A DNA stretch of 64,000 bases from Aquanectria penicillioides (Eukaryota; Ascomycota; Sordariomycetes; Hypocreales; Nectriaceae). The notes under the pieces were generated by a model, which was not told where the DNA came from, made no database searches, and saw only the letters and a program-made list of their open reading frames with translations. The translations under genes were made by a program, and so were the position numbers. Of this stretch, positions 21,229 to 32,258 are shown piece after piece (the first letter of the stretch is position 1; the number at the start of each line of letters is the position of its first letter). The DNA lies in NCBI GenBank assembly GCA_003415625.1, contig PYIU01000002.1, positions 186,001 to 250,000 on the forward strand, read 5' to 3'.

Positions 21229-23005
21229 TTGATCTTGAAATCTATCGGGCCACCCCGTATTCATTCGTCGAGCTCTCCTTCTTACCCAATAGCCAGGATC
21301 CATCAGATACAATCTCTAACCGAAAGGCTTATCGAAGCTGGGGCAGCTCTTCAACGATTGGGCGAATTGAATAGTGCCACGCATGTTCAGGAACCAACGC
21401 CAGTTGCCACTGAGCCAGCCCATCGCGACCCTGTCGAGGATCAGGCTGCCTTGCCCGAAGGAGACTCTTCATTTGGGAAGCAGGATTTTTATGCTAGTCA
21501 GATCATGGAGTTGTCCGGGTCAGATGCAAGTCAGTCGCCAATTGTGACCAAAAAACTTGCACGCCTGCAGGCTGTGGTACACTATCGCGCAGCCCCTCAA
21601 AGTACAGGCATCATGTGTAACACCAATTCGCCTTTGCGATTGAGTGATTTGAACTCTGGGTTGCCCCCTTCAGATTTTGTCCTCCGACTTGTCAAATTAA
21701 TGAAGGGTAAATTCGCTGCATGTTTCAGCCGTATCTCAGCTCGCTCACATTAATGTAGGCAGGGCATAATTTTATTCATCTTTGCGGCATTCACGAACGT
21801 GAGCAAGTTTATGACTTGTGCCGACGAATATATTTCCCGCTGGAGTCGGTTTCATCCGGAGAACGCACGCTATTCTATGGTATTCTTCAACTTATCTTAT
21901 GTGACCTGGATCTCATTCCAGGTCATGGATTCAGACCAGAAGAGGTCATTCATTTTCGAAATGTTTGCCAAAAGCGCTTCAATGCTGGACTTGAAACTTA
22001 CGATGTAATGACCGTTCTAACACACGAACACATAGTGAGTCTGTCTATTGCCGTAAGTCTGGTGCGAATTCGAGTTCTGGAGCACCCCTGATGAGGAATA
22101 GATTAGTCAATCGCCAGGACAAGCGGAACTTCCCCTTCAATGGAGCCTCACCTCCGCTGTAGCAAGACACGCCCACGCTCTTGGCTATCACCGCGAGGAC
22201 CGGCTGGTCAAGATGATAGAACAAGAAGCAGAGAGAATACGCCGATGGTCCTGAAACGTTTACTTGTCGGATAAATGCCTCTCTAAGCGGCTTGGAAGAG
22301 CCTCAAATATCCAAGATTACGATGTCGAGTTTTAACCCTGTACTGTGTCCACCGACCCTAAACAAGCCCCTTGAGATCTAGCGACTACACTATTTGTCGA
22401 CTTTTCAAGGATCCAAAGGCTCATTTATAAGAAGCTCTACTCCGCCGCCGCAGAAAACTGCAAGCATCTGAAAGGCAAAAGAATGTCACCGACCTGGCAG
22501 TCATGGTTGAACAATGACATAAGAACTCAAATTGATTCCTCCAAAGCTGCAATGAGAGAGGTTTTTGAAGGCATCATTGGACCTACTTCTGTCATATCTT
22601 TCTCGGTTCTCACACTGTTAAATCGGGGAGCTAGCCCGTCTCGCCTAACCCATGACATATCACTGGCATGTTTTGAAGTTGCTCGCCAAGGCCTCAAGGC
22701 ACACTTGGTGTACTATCCACGAATCCTCAGGACCAAGTGTTTTGTCCGGCTACGCTCTTTGGTAAGTTTCACGTTTTCTCTTGAAAGCATGCAATGACAG
22801 TTCTAGGATTTTCGCCTACAAGTCTTTCACGCCTTATGTTGTCAACTTCTTGCACTACATTCCAAACTCGGGCCTCGATGACCTCAAGGCCCATTCGCCA
22901 AAGATTAGCCAGATGATTACAAATTCCACCCGACTTCATCAATCAGTGGATGGCCTGATCTTTCAGACAACCCTGGGCTTTTACCCATGTCGTTTACTTT
23001 GAATG
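21229..23005 (+). pseudogene. Decayed fungal-specific transcription factor (regulatory domain only)
   Basis: Pieces match the middle homology region of Zn2Cys6 regulators: LPPSDFVLRLVKLMKG (to ~21705), then in another frame MCRRIYFPLESVSSGERTLF (~21816), WSLTSAVARHAHALGYHRED (~22140, the 'A...A..LGLHRD' motif), ERIRRW then a TGA, then NVYLSDKCLSKRLGRAS ('W.ly..D...S...GRP') and DFSRIQRLIYKKLYS. The 22483-22797 frame continues with QSWLNNDIRTQIDS. Frames change repeatedly and in-frame stops fall inside conserved motifs. No DNA-binding domain is visible upstream, so this copy is truncated as well as shifted. Confidence 0.7.
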
Positions 23006-23288
23006 ATCCTGTGGGGTAACACAGCATTGGATACCACATGAAATCTAGGTACCCGTTAAGCCAGGTTTCTCAAGGGCAATCATGGTGTACCTTGACTTAT
23101 TTAGGAGGCTGTTCATACATGACGATGAAATGCACGAATACTTGCCACTTATCATAACCTGTCTTTATCAGCACCTTTATGTGATCTACAGAATCTCGTA
23201 CATAAGTGGTGAGCTCTAATCAAGCCAGATTCCAACACAGAATAAAATATGTACCACTTTGGCCACTGCATTCAAAATGACGGTAGCT

Positions 23289-24113
23289 TTACTGATCCTG
23301 ATCCTTAGCCGCTTCCTTGACAATAACATCGACCAGCCAGTTTCTATGAGAATCGACGAGCCATGGACTATGTCCTGAAGCAACCTCGATCGGGATAGCT
23401 CCCCATTTCTCAGCCGTGAAAAGTTGCACATCCTTTGTTAAAATCTTATCCTCGGTGCAGACAATGAAAGTTTTTGGGATGGTCAACTCTGTGGGAGTGT
23501 AGACGATGGGAACCATGAATGGGGCCTTGCTTTGATGGCATAGAAGAGTCCAAGCTTTCTCTTTTGCTGCTTCATCAATATCCGAGTAAAAGGCATCTTT
23601 CGCCTTCTCCGCTGAAAGTGGGAGGCGGGTATCCTTGACAGTTATGAGCACCTGGTCATCGTTTGAACAGGAACTGGACTTACAGTTACGTCATGGAACC
23701 AGCCTGAACGCCACTGTCGGCCTCCGGCTTCATACATGGAAATCCCCGTCTGGGAAAAGGGCGTGGGAGATATATAGATGGCCGACGCGACGCCTCCTTT
23801 GAGACCTTTGCTAGCCCGCTCAGCAGTAGTGTAGCTTCGGATAGCCACGGTGAAAGGCACACTACCATAGCTATGACATACACCAATCACAGTTCTACTC
23901 TCGTCCAGGATCGGTAAGAGGACATCATGAATGCGCTTCACATCGTCATGGTACGTTTTCCCGTCCACAGAGTCATCGTAGCCTGAGCTAGCGAGAGGGG
24001 GCAAGAACGGTGAATCCTTTGGCGTTGAGATCCTCAATGAGAGGACGATAGTGCAATGGCCGATGCCATGCGCCATGCACGAATAGAATCACGGGTTTTT
24101 GCTCATCGTCCAT
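23289..24113 (-). pseudogene. Damaged alpha/beta hydrolase
   Basis: The start is placed at 24113 (MDDEQKPVILFVHGAWHRP, the oxyanion-hole HGAWH motif). The frame reads to GFTVLAPSR then TAG. The next piece, LASSGYDDSVDGKTYHDDVK, is in another frame. A lost CT in the CTCTCG tract (about 23990-24002) explains the break, joining APS to LASSGYDD. The nucleophile motif VIGVCHSYGSVP (Ser in HSYG) follows. A GTAAGT donor then leads to VKDTRLPLSAEKAKDAF, but the implied intron is only 32 or 38 nt (23652-23683 or -23689). The Asp (CTEDKIL) and His (SGHSPWLVDS) of the triad are present. All catalytic residues survive, so the damage is small and recent. The family is salicylate-esterase/AB_hydrolase_6-like; the substrate is unknown. 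Confidence 0.72.
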
Positions 24114-24836
24114 GTTGATCTCAGCTGCTAAAGAGGTTGTGAGGATGTTTCGAGGCAGGTTAGCTGTAAATAAAGGCCCAGTGCTCGCCAAGAACTCTTT
24201 TCCTATTCGAGGTCAGGCCCGCAGGAATTGCCTGTTGCATGAAGTCAGCTTACAACTACGGGCGCAGTCGCCGTCAGCTTACGAAGCAGATGCACTGGAA
24301 TCTCAACCCAGGGTGGGTGCGAACCCATCTAAAGGGAATGTGCCTAGCAGGAATATACTCGGCTTGGAGTTGACCGTTGAGAGTGGTGGACGAGCACTCT
24401 TTCTGCATTGATCAATAGAGCGCAATTTAAGCGCGGATGGTTCGATTCATTAAATATCCGTTTTCTATAACTCTATTCAATGGCGCAATGCCGTGAAATG
24501 GACTTTGGTGACTGTAGCTCATGTGCATCACTGCCAACTCTTTAATCCTACCAAGTCACGTCTCCACACGTGGGACAGGAGCACCAGAACACCAAGGAAC
24601 CAGAAACTCCATTCATCCGGGCACGGCCAATAAGGATAACGGGCTGATTTATTACGCTGTCACAAAATGTATCCACATTGGTAATGGCTCCTCTGTGGGT
24701 TCTAATCTTTCGGGTAGTAATATGCCACCCGAGTCTAATTCTCCAGTAACTTCTGCCCGACGATGGCTGACAACCATCATTGTCACTGATATGTTCGACT
24801 CAATGCAGCTGGGGATACAAAGTCGGTGTATCTATT
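24114..24836. other. Intergenic stretch, no gene recognised
   Basis: About 720 bp between the hydrolase start and the F-box-like gene end. It probably contains the hydrolase promoter. The short frames at 24112-24411 and 24521-24850 have no recognisable features. Confidence 0.5.
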
Positions 24837-26417
24837 CTAATTCAGACTAAGTCCTGCAAAGTCTAATGAAAGATCCGGGTCCTGCCAGGTTAGAGAAATT
24901 CCAGATTCTTGCAAATCCGCTTTGAGCGCCTCAGCAGCTCTGGTAGAATACGGGAGGGGCTCAAAATGTATGTGCTTCAGGCGCGGCATCTTGATCTGCC
25001 ATTTCTCAGGGGAAGCTCGGAGCACTACACCCAGGCCACTTCGCGCCCAGATACGCAGTAGGTCCTCGCCATTCTCTGGGACAAACCGAAATGTTAGGTC
25101 CACGAGATTGGGCGGGAGCGTCTTGAAGAACCGAGGCCATGCGTTTGCAGTAAGCCAGTCGAGCAAGAGATGTGGCTCCACGGTGAGGTGTTTCAGCTGG
25201 TGCAGTTGGGGGAGGCAGGTCAATGTTCCCAGAGGGCCAAGTTGATTGGCTGCGTGTTCTGAAGTGCATTGTGACGTATCCAAGACGAGGCTCTCGAGGG
25301 TCTCTGATCGTCTAAGAATTGCGGTGTTAAAATCGCCCTCCTGGTCTGGAAAGTTTGGTATTGGGAAAATCCCTAGGGATAGTGACGTCACGCCCGTCGC
25401 CTGTTTAATCAGAGCATCGACGGCGGCTGGCTCAGCAGCCACCGTCAAGTTCATCTCCTTCAACTTTGCGATGCCCTCACCCACCCTTCCAGAGATTTGC
25501 AACTCATCCAGCCAGCCGTACCATATGTCGACACGGCTCAATTTAGGTTGATTGAAAAGAGGTGATGATAATCTTGCACCTATCAATTCTTGGCCGTCAA
25601 TGTGATTTTCATTTGACAAGATGGCAGGATCTAGTTGGATTTGGAGAGTCTTCAATTGGGGAAGAAATGTCGGTTTGAGATGAGGGTGCGAAATGAAATT
25701 CCACATCGTCTGATCAAGCATCTGGAGAGATCCGGCAAATAAACCCTGTAACAGGAGAGTATCGACTTTGGGGGTCAGACACAGTAGAGCTGCCAGGACT
25801 TTCTGTGCTAGACTGCCTAGCTCTTCTCCGCTCAGCTCCCGTGAAGGGTCTAATGAATCCATGTCCATGGCCAAGCCAATGGCATCCAGGACCTCCCAGT
25901 CACATGGCTGCAGGCGTGGGGAGACCGAGTGGTCAAACCATGCGTGGACTATTGCTAAGCAAGCAGCTTTGGAGCGAGGGTTCTCGTCTGACAGCGGTAT
26001 AGGTACAGCAAGATTCTTAATGAGCGACCGTAGCTCGTCGTTCTGCAGCAGAGTCCGCACCAACAGCGCCAGACATCCGGCACGAGCACCCTGACGCCTT
26101 GGCGACACATCTCCATCGGCAAATAGGGCAACAGTCTCGTAAAGATATGGTCTCGCCATGGCCAGAAATTGACGAGATGTAAGACAGAGCTGGCGCAATG
26201 CCGCCCGACTTGAGCAAAATGCTTGGCTCGGCCGAGCATGGCCAAGCTTTAACGGCTGCAGAGCAAAGTTCTGAAGAACATTGCTCCACAGTTCGTTTGC
26301 GAGAGAATACGAAATGGGAGTTGGGGATCCCATTGGGAGTGATGGTGCTCTGATCCGCCTGCCCTTGAGGTTTCTACGATAATCAAGACCAAGGTCAATC
26401 CTGAGGAAATAGTTCAT
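24837..26417 (-). CDS. F-box-like protein with degenerate leucine-rich repeats
   Basis: An intact frame of 526 aa. From residue 30 (an alternative start at 26330) it reads PISYSLANELWSNVLQNFAL, resembling an F-box 'LP.EL...I...L' helix. LRQLCLTSRQFLAMARPYLY then matches the second half of fungal F-box domains. The rest is leucine-rich with irregular repeats (FLPQLKTLQIQLDP, LKEMNLTV, LESLVLDTSQC, LKHLTVEPH, MPRLKHIHFEPLP), as in fungal F-box/LRR proteins. Such proteins would present targets to an SCF ubiquitin ligase. The F-box is weak, so this is a family-level call. No introns, signal peptide or membrane segment are seen. The target is unknown. Confidence 0.7.
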   Translation of the reverse strand: MNYFLRIDLGLDYRRNLKGRRIRAPSLPMGSPTPISYSLANELWSNVLQNFALQPLKLGHARPSQAFCSSRAALRQLCLTSRQFLAMARPYLYETVALFADGDVSPRRQGARAGCLALLVRTLLQNDELRSLIKNLAVPIPLSDENPRSKAACLAIVHAWFDHSVSPRLQPCDWEVLDAIGLAMDMDSLDPSRELSGEELGSLAQKVLAALLCLTPKVDTLLLQGLFAGSLQMLDQTMWNFISHPHLKPTFLPQLKTLQIQLDPAILSNENHIDGQELIGARLSSPLFNQPKLSRVDIWYGWLDELQISGRVGEGIAKLKEMNLTVAAEPAAVDALIKQATGVTSLSLGIFPIPNFPDQEGDFNTAILRRSETLESLVLDTSQCTSEHAANQLGPLGTLTCLPQLHQLKHLTVEPHLLLDWLTANAWPRFFKTLPPNLVDLTFRFVPENGEDLLRIWARSGLGVVLRASPEKWQIKMPRLKHIHFEPLPYSTRAAEALKADLQESGISLTWQDPDLSLDFAGLSLN

Positions 26418-27087
26418 ATGGGATATTAGTAATCTTCCTGAACGTCTTCCGTAATATAGTTGACGCGTTCCGGACTCTATCGATAAGGCTCACAACCAAT
26501 CTGGGCGTTTCACTTACCCTATACCTGAGATTCGTGCTTCTGGGGATGCCAACCTTGCTACCTGTACATTATTATCATTTCAAAGTCTCTGATTAATCGA
26601 CTCTTGTCTATCTAGTCTTCTGTCTTAGAAATGAGATCCTGGCACAGTACGTTCCCGCAATTCTGTAAGAAGCTGGCATTCAGCTCACACTCAAGTCGTT
26701 GGGCTCGACGTTTACACGTGCTGGTAGCCAACTTGACAGTAGTACAACAATAAACAACGACCGGCAGCAAATTAAATTGCTGGATGAGTCCCAAATCCGA
26801 TCAAACAATAGTTTGTGAACCGGAGATTGATGTAGAAGTCGATTTGATGATCTGTGACAATACAGGCCCAACGCTCTGCCAGCCACGCCAGTCTAGAAAT
26901 GGCCAGGATTCAGCTCAGCCTCGCCCGCCATATGCATGACGCGCAAGGCAGACTGGCTGGAAGTGTTCTTCAGTGCACATCGCATCTCCAAGCACCGACT
27001 TCATCAGATTGATCAGCGTTGTGTCCTTCTTCCGCTTGACGCTGCAACGGCCGATGCCGACCGAAAGCCGGCGGCGATAGCATCAGC
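26418..27087. other. Divergent intergenic region
   Basis: About 670 bp between the F-box-like gene (minus) and the kinase gene (plus), so it should carry both promoters. No RNA gene or repeat is recognised. A weak 60-68 residue minus-strand frame at 26612-26886 shows no family features. Confidence 0.5.
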
Positions 27088-30000
27088 ATGACGACGCCGC
27101 CGGTGCCCCGCACGTCCGATCTCGTCCGCGACTCGCAGCTCCGCACCACGGCGTCGCCCGGCCTGACGCATCACATCTACTACGTGTCGGCCCCGGACGC
27201 CAGACGACGCAGAATAAAGAGGGAGGAATCATGGCGACGGAAGCACGAGCTGGGCAACGGCACCTACGGCCGTGTCTGGCTGGAGGACTGCGAGTCCGGG
27301 CCCAAGCGGGGTCAGCTCCGTGCTGTCAAGGAGATTCCCAAAGACCGCTCTCTGTCGTCGTCGATTGACTGTCGGCGCGAGCTGGAGGCCATGGCCAAGT
27401 TTTCACATAGCAGGGTGCGTTACACGTTGCCCGTGTCTGCCCTCGTCTGACTGTATTTCCAGTACGTCCACTGCTTTGTCGAGTCGTTTGGCTGGTACGA
27501 GAGCCGCGATGCCGTCTTCATCGCAATGGAGTATCTTGAGCTGGGCGACCTGCAGAAGCACCTTGATAAATCCTTCCCCGAGGGAGAAACAAAGACGATT
27601 GTCAGACAGCTGGCCGAAGGCCTGTTTATGATGCACGACAACGGCTTTGCCCACCGCGATCTAAAACCTGCGGTATGTCCCCCTACATCCTGTACGAACC
27701 CGAATTGACCAGTGTAGAACATCCTGGTTGTACAGACAGGACCAGACTGGTGGGTCAAGATTGCCGACTTTGGCATCAGCAAACGAGCCGAGGCAGACAC
27801 GGCGCTCCGGACGCTCGTCGGCACGCGAGGTTACCTGGCGCCCGAATTGATCGGCGTGTTTCCCATCTCGGAACAGCCCAACTCCAACCCGGGTTCTAAT
27901 GACGCCTCGTACACCGCCGCCGTCGACATCTGGGCCCTCGGCGAGATGACGGTCCGCCTGCTCGCTCAGCGCGCCGTGTTCCCCGAGGGCGGCCGTAACC
28001 TCTTCGACTATGTCGTCCACCGAACCCCGTTTCCGCGGCAAGTCCTTGCAGGGTGCACTGTTGATGACGCTTGCATCGAGTTTCTCGAAAAGGCCATGGG
28101 TCGATCGCCATCCGAAAGAATGTCGGCAGAGGAGGCTCTCGCCCACCCGTGGCTGGAGTCGTCCCGACCGCCATCCAGCGCGAGTTCCGGTAGGCTTGAT
28201 GCTTTTTACTTTCTGCAGCCATCTCCCGCAATGGTTGAACCTGGTCTGAGCTCAGACGATTTGGCATCTGCGAGATGGTCTACACTCGGCGCAGACCTTC
28301 CGGAGCAGAGCAGCCTTAGTCCTCCCGCCGCAGCTTCTATATCCTCGCCCCTGACGGAGGGCGCAGGAGGGGCTATACAAGGGCGCACAGCCCAAGGAGG
28401 GATTCCATCCAAGTCTGAAAGACCAGCGCTCATTAGCCCTCGAGAAGAACAACGAGCGGAGACACGTCTAATTGGCCAACCTGCGCCGGGGATAACATTC
28501 GCTCCCGCCCCCCAGCCTTCATCACCGCCCACTGGTATAAGGGGCCCAAGACAGATTATGCAAGAGCGCAATGCCCGACTGGCCCGAGAGGCCGAAGAAG
28601 CACAAAAGCAGAATGAGCGTCGAGTTGATGGAGTGGCTCATGTTCTCCCCCCCTCCTCACCCTCCATGGTGAGAAGCCATCGAGAAAGTATGCAAGAGCG
28701 TGCACTCCAAAAGGCTGACGGAGGGCAGAGAGTTGAAGAAGCCCGAGATCAGAGCGATGGTCGTGATGTCTCACCTCCCATGATCAGGAGCCCGATGCTA
28801 GTGCGACGGCGTCCGTCCCTCGAGAGAAGGTTTCGAGCCGACGTGGCATCCTTTTCCTCGATTGATTCGCAAGAGGAAGCAAGCCAGCGAGCTGGGTCTG
28901 AGACACGAGGTCCAAGGGCCGAAGAAGAACAGATAATGTCTGGAGTCTCTCGAGTCACTGCTCTCGCTGCTTCTGCCACTGCCAACCTGGCTCATCGTGG
29001 CCGAGCAGTCTCCAAACGCAAACCTGTCGCGGCCCTTGCTTCTGCAGGCATCCAGGACCAACCTGATAGAAGGCGTTCCGGAGATAGTATATATGGCATG
29101 GACAAGTCCTATCGTCATGATCCTCGCATCGACTTGCCGGCCGCTTCGCCAAAGCCTCTTCATGAAGGTTTCGCTTCGAGGGACACTTTCACTAGGTCAT
29201 CTACTGCCCCAAGAACGGTCATGCCTTTGGGTGGCATTGGTGCTGCAGCCCTCGTAGCCGCCATGAAGTATTCTGAGGCCCAGAAGGCTGCTGAGGCCAA
29301 GAACACTGCACAGGCCGGGACCAGACGCGGTAGAGACGAGTATGCCTCATCGTACAGCGATGGCGAAGATCGAACCATTGATAGACGTACACGACTCAAT
29401 GCTTATGGATCGCCTACCGCTTCAGTAACGTCCATTGCTGCAGGTCTCAGCAATGTCGGTGCAGCCGCTTTGGCTGCTCGGGCTCAGAAGAAGGCTCTTG
29501 GCGAGGACGAGTATGCTTCATCTAGCGATGGCGAATATGCTAGACCCAGACGATCCAATGCTCTTGGGTCGCCCCCTACCGCTCCGTATACTATTACTGC
29601 TGGTGTCGGCGCAGCTGCCCTCCAGGCTATGCAGGCCAAGAAGGCTGCTCAAGCCGGGAAAAAGGGGCTTGGTACGCATGACTATGCCTCTTCTAGCGAT
29701 GGTGAATATGCTAGATCAAGACGATCCAATTCTTCTGGGTCGCCTACCGCTTCAGCAACGAGCGGTGCTGTCGGTCTCGCTGGCATCGCCGCAGCCACCT
29801 ACAAGGCTATGCAGGTCAAGAATGCTGCTCAGGCCGAGAAGAAGAGAGTTGGTGAAGACGAGCATTTCGCACCATTCCCGTACAACAGGAGTCCTTCTCC
29901 TCGCCGGCGGAGAGCCCGATCTGTCTCATCCGTAGGACGACGCCGCCTCAGTCTGAGGGACCAGAACTATGACCCATCCATGGATGAGTACGGCTACAAT

Positions 30001-30216
30001 CCAGGCTCGGATGACAACAATATACCGTCGCCTGGTGACAAACCTACGGAAGGAAAACGGGCGAAAAACAAGCGCTTCACGGATGCGTACGACCAGGATG
30101 ACTATCGAGGACACGAAGGAAGCAGCGGGGCCGCCAAACGGGTCATGGACTTTTTTAGAAAGCGAGGAAAAGCACGATCAGGGGGTGTCGATAGCACAAA
30201 GAGAGAATATGTTTGA
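27088..30216 (+). CDS. Serine/threonine protein kinase with long repeat-bearing tail
   Basis: Three exons (27088-27414, 27463-27672, 27718-30216) give about 1011 aa; introns are 48 and 45 nt. The kinase domain occupies residues ~48-350: Gly-rich loop GNGTYGRVW, AVKEIPK (catalytic Lys), HRDLKP + ANIL across intron 2, DFGISKR, GTRGYLAPE and DIWALGEM. All core catalytic residues are present, so it should be active. The other ~650 residues are low-complexity, rich in Ser, Arg, Ala and Pro, with three or four imperfect repeats near residues 690-890 (YASSSDGEYARxRRS...AAALxAMQAKKAAQAxKK). The basic C-terminus includes SPSPRRRRARSVS. The tail suggests regulated scaffolding or multiple phosphorylation, which is inference. 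The subfamily is not certain; the arrangement resembles CAMK-like fungal kinases. Confidence 0.88.
29220..29870 (+). repeat. Coding tandem repeats in kinase tail
   Basis: Three to four diverged units of about 65-75 codons repeat the order 'GxGAAALxAxxAKKAAQAxKK, DEYASSSDGEYARxRRS, GSPTASxTS'. Both protein and DNA similarity are visible (for example gcttcatctagcgatggcga and gcctcttctagcgatggtga), so the array arose by duplication inside the exon. Confidence 0.75.
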
Positions 30217-30870
30217 GATACGTACCTAGTGGATGAGGTAGAGTCTAGAGGCGGGGATGTCGGAAGAAACGACAGAACTGAATCGAAGTGCATTATTGAA
30301 GTTGCATGTGGGAAATTATAGCATCATGTAAACTCTTGGGTTGCCGGGATTTAGTAGTTATCAATGAAGCTCAACAGTGAAAATAGAAGACAATTCAAAT
30401 CATGTCCAATCTTAGCAACGCGAGGTTTACTAATGTTTAAATTTTAGGGAGAGGACGCCCTGAAACGCGTCAATTATGCTATCGAGATGCGATTTTGTTT
30501 GTATATGAGTTATGGTTGTCAAAGAGATGAGTATTGGATATATTGGTATTATTGTGATGCTAGATAACAAGTAAATACCTTGAGAAAAGTCGATCTAAAT
30601 GTATCAATATTAGGATGAAGCCATGTGAACAGCGGATAATTTAAAAAAATGGGATATGGGATATTTTGTTATCATTACCAAGGTATATATAAAACGTATA
30701 TACCTTAGAGACAAGGTCCATTCGCAGCGAGGGCATGGCCCTCGCAACCGACTTTAGCAGTGTGGCAACGATCGGAACCGAACAGTCGGTGGGCTGGTCT
30801 AGGTAGGTAGCCTTGCAGGGCTAGAAAGGTGGTCAATCGGCCTAGTTAACCGCCTTCGACTGAATCCAGC
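30217..30870. other. Intergenic stretch, no gene recognised
   Basis: About 650 bp, moderately AT-rich, between the kinase stop and the dead permease. Nothing definite is seen. Confidence 0.5.
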
Positions 30871-31804
30871 ATGACTATGGCGTCTAGGGCTGTGGGCAAG
30901 AGACCACGGTTGGGCAAAGGCTCGTTCGACGGAGACAGCATTTTCCAGGCAAAATCGACCGGGCTGCTCGACTCGACAGCGGGATCGCTCTGGGATACGC
31001 GGAAGAAGAGTTTTGAGCCTCAGTCTTTAAGCTTGGCGCGACTTTTGTGTTCATCCCCATCTGTCTCGTGTTATTGTGCGGCGGAGGCCCGTCCAGCGGC
31101 AGATATGACGAATACTGGGGTGCGCGTCTATGGCACGACCCAGGAGGCTTCAAAAACGACTTCAGGGGATTTTGCTCGCTCTTGGTCACAGCAGCCTCTC
31201 CCTTTGCCGGGACGGAACTCGTTGGATTGGCCGCAGCTGAGGCAGAGAAGTTAGAACCCAACCATGACCATGCCGGGGGCCATCAAGCAGGTGTTTTGGC
31301 GAATCACAATCTTTACATCCATTGACCAATCAGGCCGCCTGCTTTCGTCTGTTGTAGCCGTTCTAGCATTTGGCCTTTTGTCATATGTCAATCCGTCGGC
31401 CGATGGCACTCCTTGGACGAAATTCGGTTCGAAGTTGGCGGCGGCGTCGCCGGATCGTGGCTAGGTTTGGCCATGAGCCCTCTTATTTTGATTGCGCAGC
31501 TAAGTGGACTTTCTCCTTGCCCGACGTAGCTAACATTGCAATTCTACTCTGCCGTCGCGGCCCCCGTTGGAAAAAGCAGCGTTGGCGGGACGGAGACGTT
31601 TTCCAAGAAATTTTGACAATCTCGATTGTGCTCTTGTTTTGGGGGGTAGGATATTTGTGGAACTGCGCTGGATGGCTGAAGATGGCAGATATTGATACTG
31701 GCACGGGGCGACGCTATCATGACTGGGATGCCGCCATTGCCGAGCGCCAGAGAATCGCTTCGTTTCCCGCTTGGAAGCGGCTTGTCTATGAGGTATTTGG
31801 TTAG
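30871..31804 (+). pseudogene. Internally deleted amino-acid permease
   Basis: The N-terminal piece (30871-31040) ends around KSFEPQSLSL. Two bases on, in another frame, the sequence jumps into the middle of an AAT-family permease: FVFIPICLVLLCGGGPSSGR, then GFKNDFRGFCSLLV and FAGTELVGLAAAEAE. Another shift gives TMPGAIKQVFWRITIF and SSVVAVLAFGLLSYVN. The last frame carries the conserved C-terminal tail LTISIVLLFWGVGYLWNCAGWLKMADID ... AWKRLVYEVFG. The first four or five membrane helices and parts of later ones are missing, and the frame changes at least three times. No functional transporter can be made. It would have been a plasma-membrane proton/amino-acid symporter. Confidence 0.8.
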
Positions 31805-32258
31805 ATCCAAAGGTCACTACAGAAACGGGTATCTGTTGACAGTTAGATACAACTGCAAGCATGTTCTAGCTCTGGGCATTTCCAACTAACACCCTAGTCC
31901 CGGTAGTCAATTGACTGTCTTTCCACTTCCAAATTTAGCTGAAGTGCAACTTTGACATACCGGTACTTAGCAAGGGCCATTTCCAGTGCACATCCGCTCA
32001 CGGGGGCAAGGAGCCAGACTGACAGAAAGGAGTACCTGGGCTTCACAGCCTCATCGTACACCCAATTCGGCCAAGATATCCGAACCCACAGACATCTCCT
32101 ACATCAATCCTCGCTCTCCTTACGTCAGCTCAGACAGGTGAGTCACCAGTGAGAGGCTGAGGGCAATCGTGCGGGGACGCCTGCGGGGATATAAATTCAT
32201 CTTCGACCACTAGCACATTGTTGATTCCAAATTGTTCGACTCCACACATTGCGCCACC
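31805..32258. promoter_or_regulatory. Promoter region of the M24 gene with two CREA-type boxes and TATA
   Basis: About 450 bp. Two GCGGGG boxes (32171-32176 and 32183-32188) match the carbon-catabolite repressor consensus SYGGRG. They sit just upstream of a TATAAAT at about 32190, roughly 70 bp before the ATG at 32259, whose context CACCATGG is a strong Kozak match. Paired CREA sites would suggest glucose repression; this is inference. Confidence 0.55.

Noticed and set aside
27415..27717. Stops interrupting the kinase frame
   Set aside because: Two canonical introns (48 and 45 nt) remove them and restore all kinase motifs.
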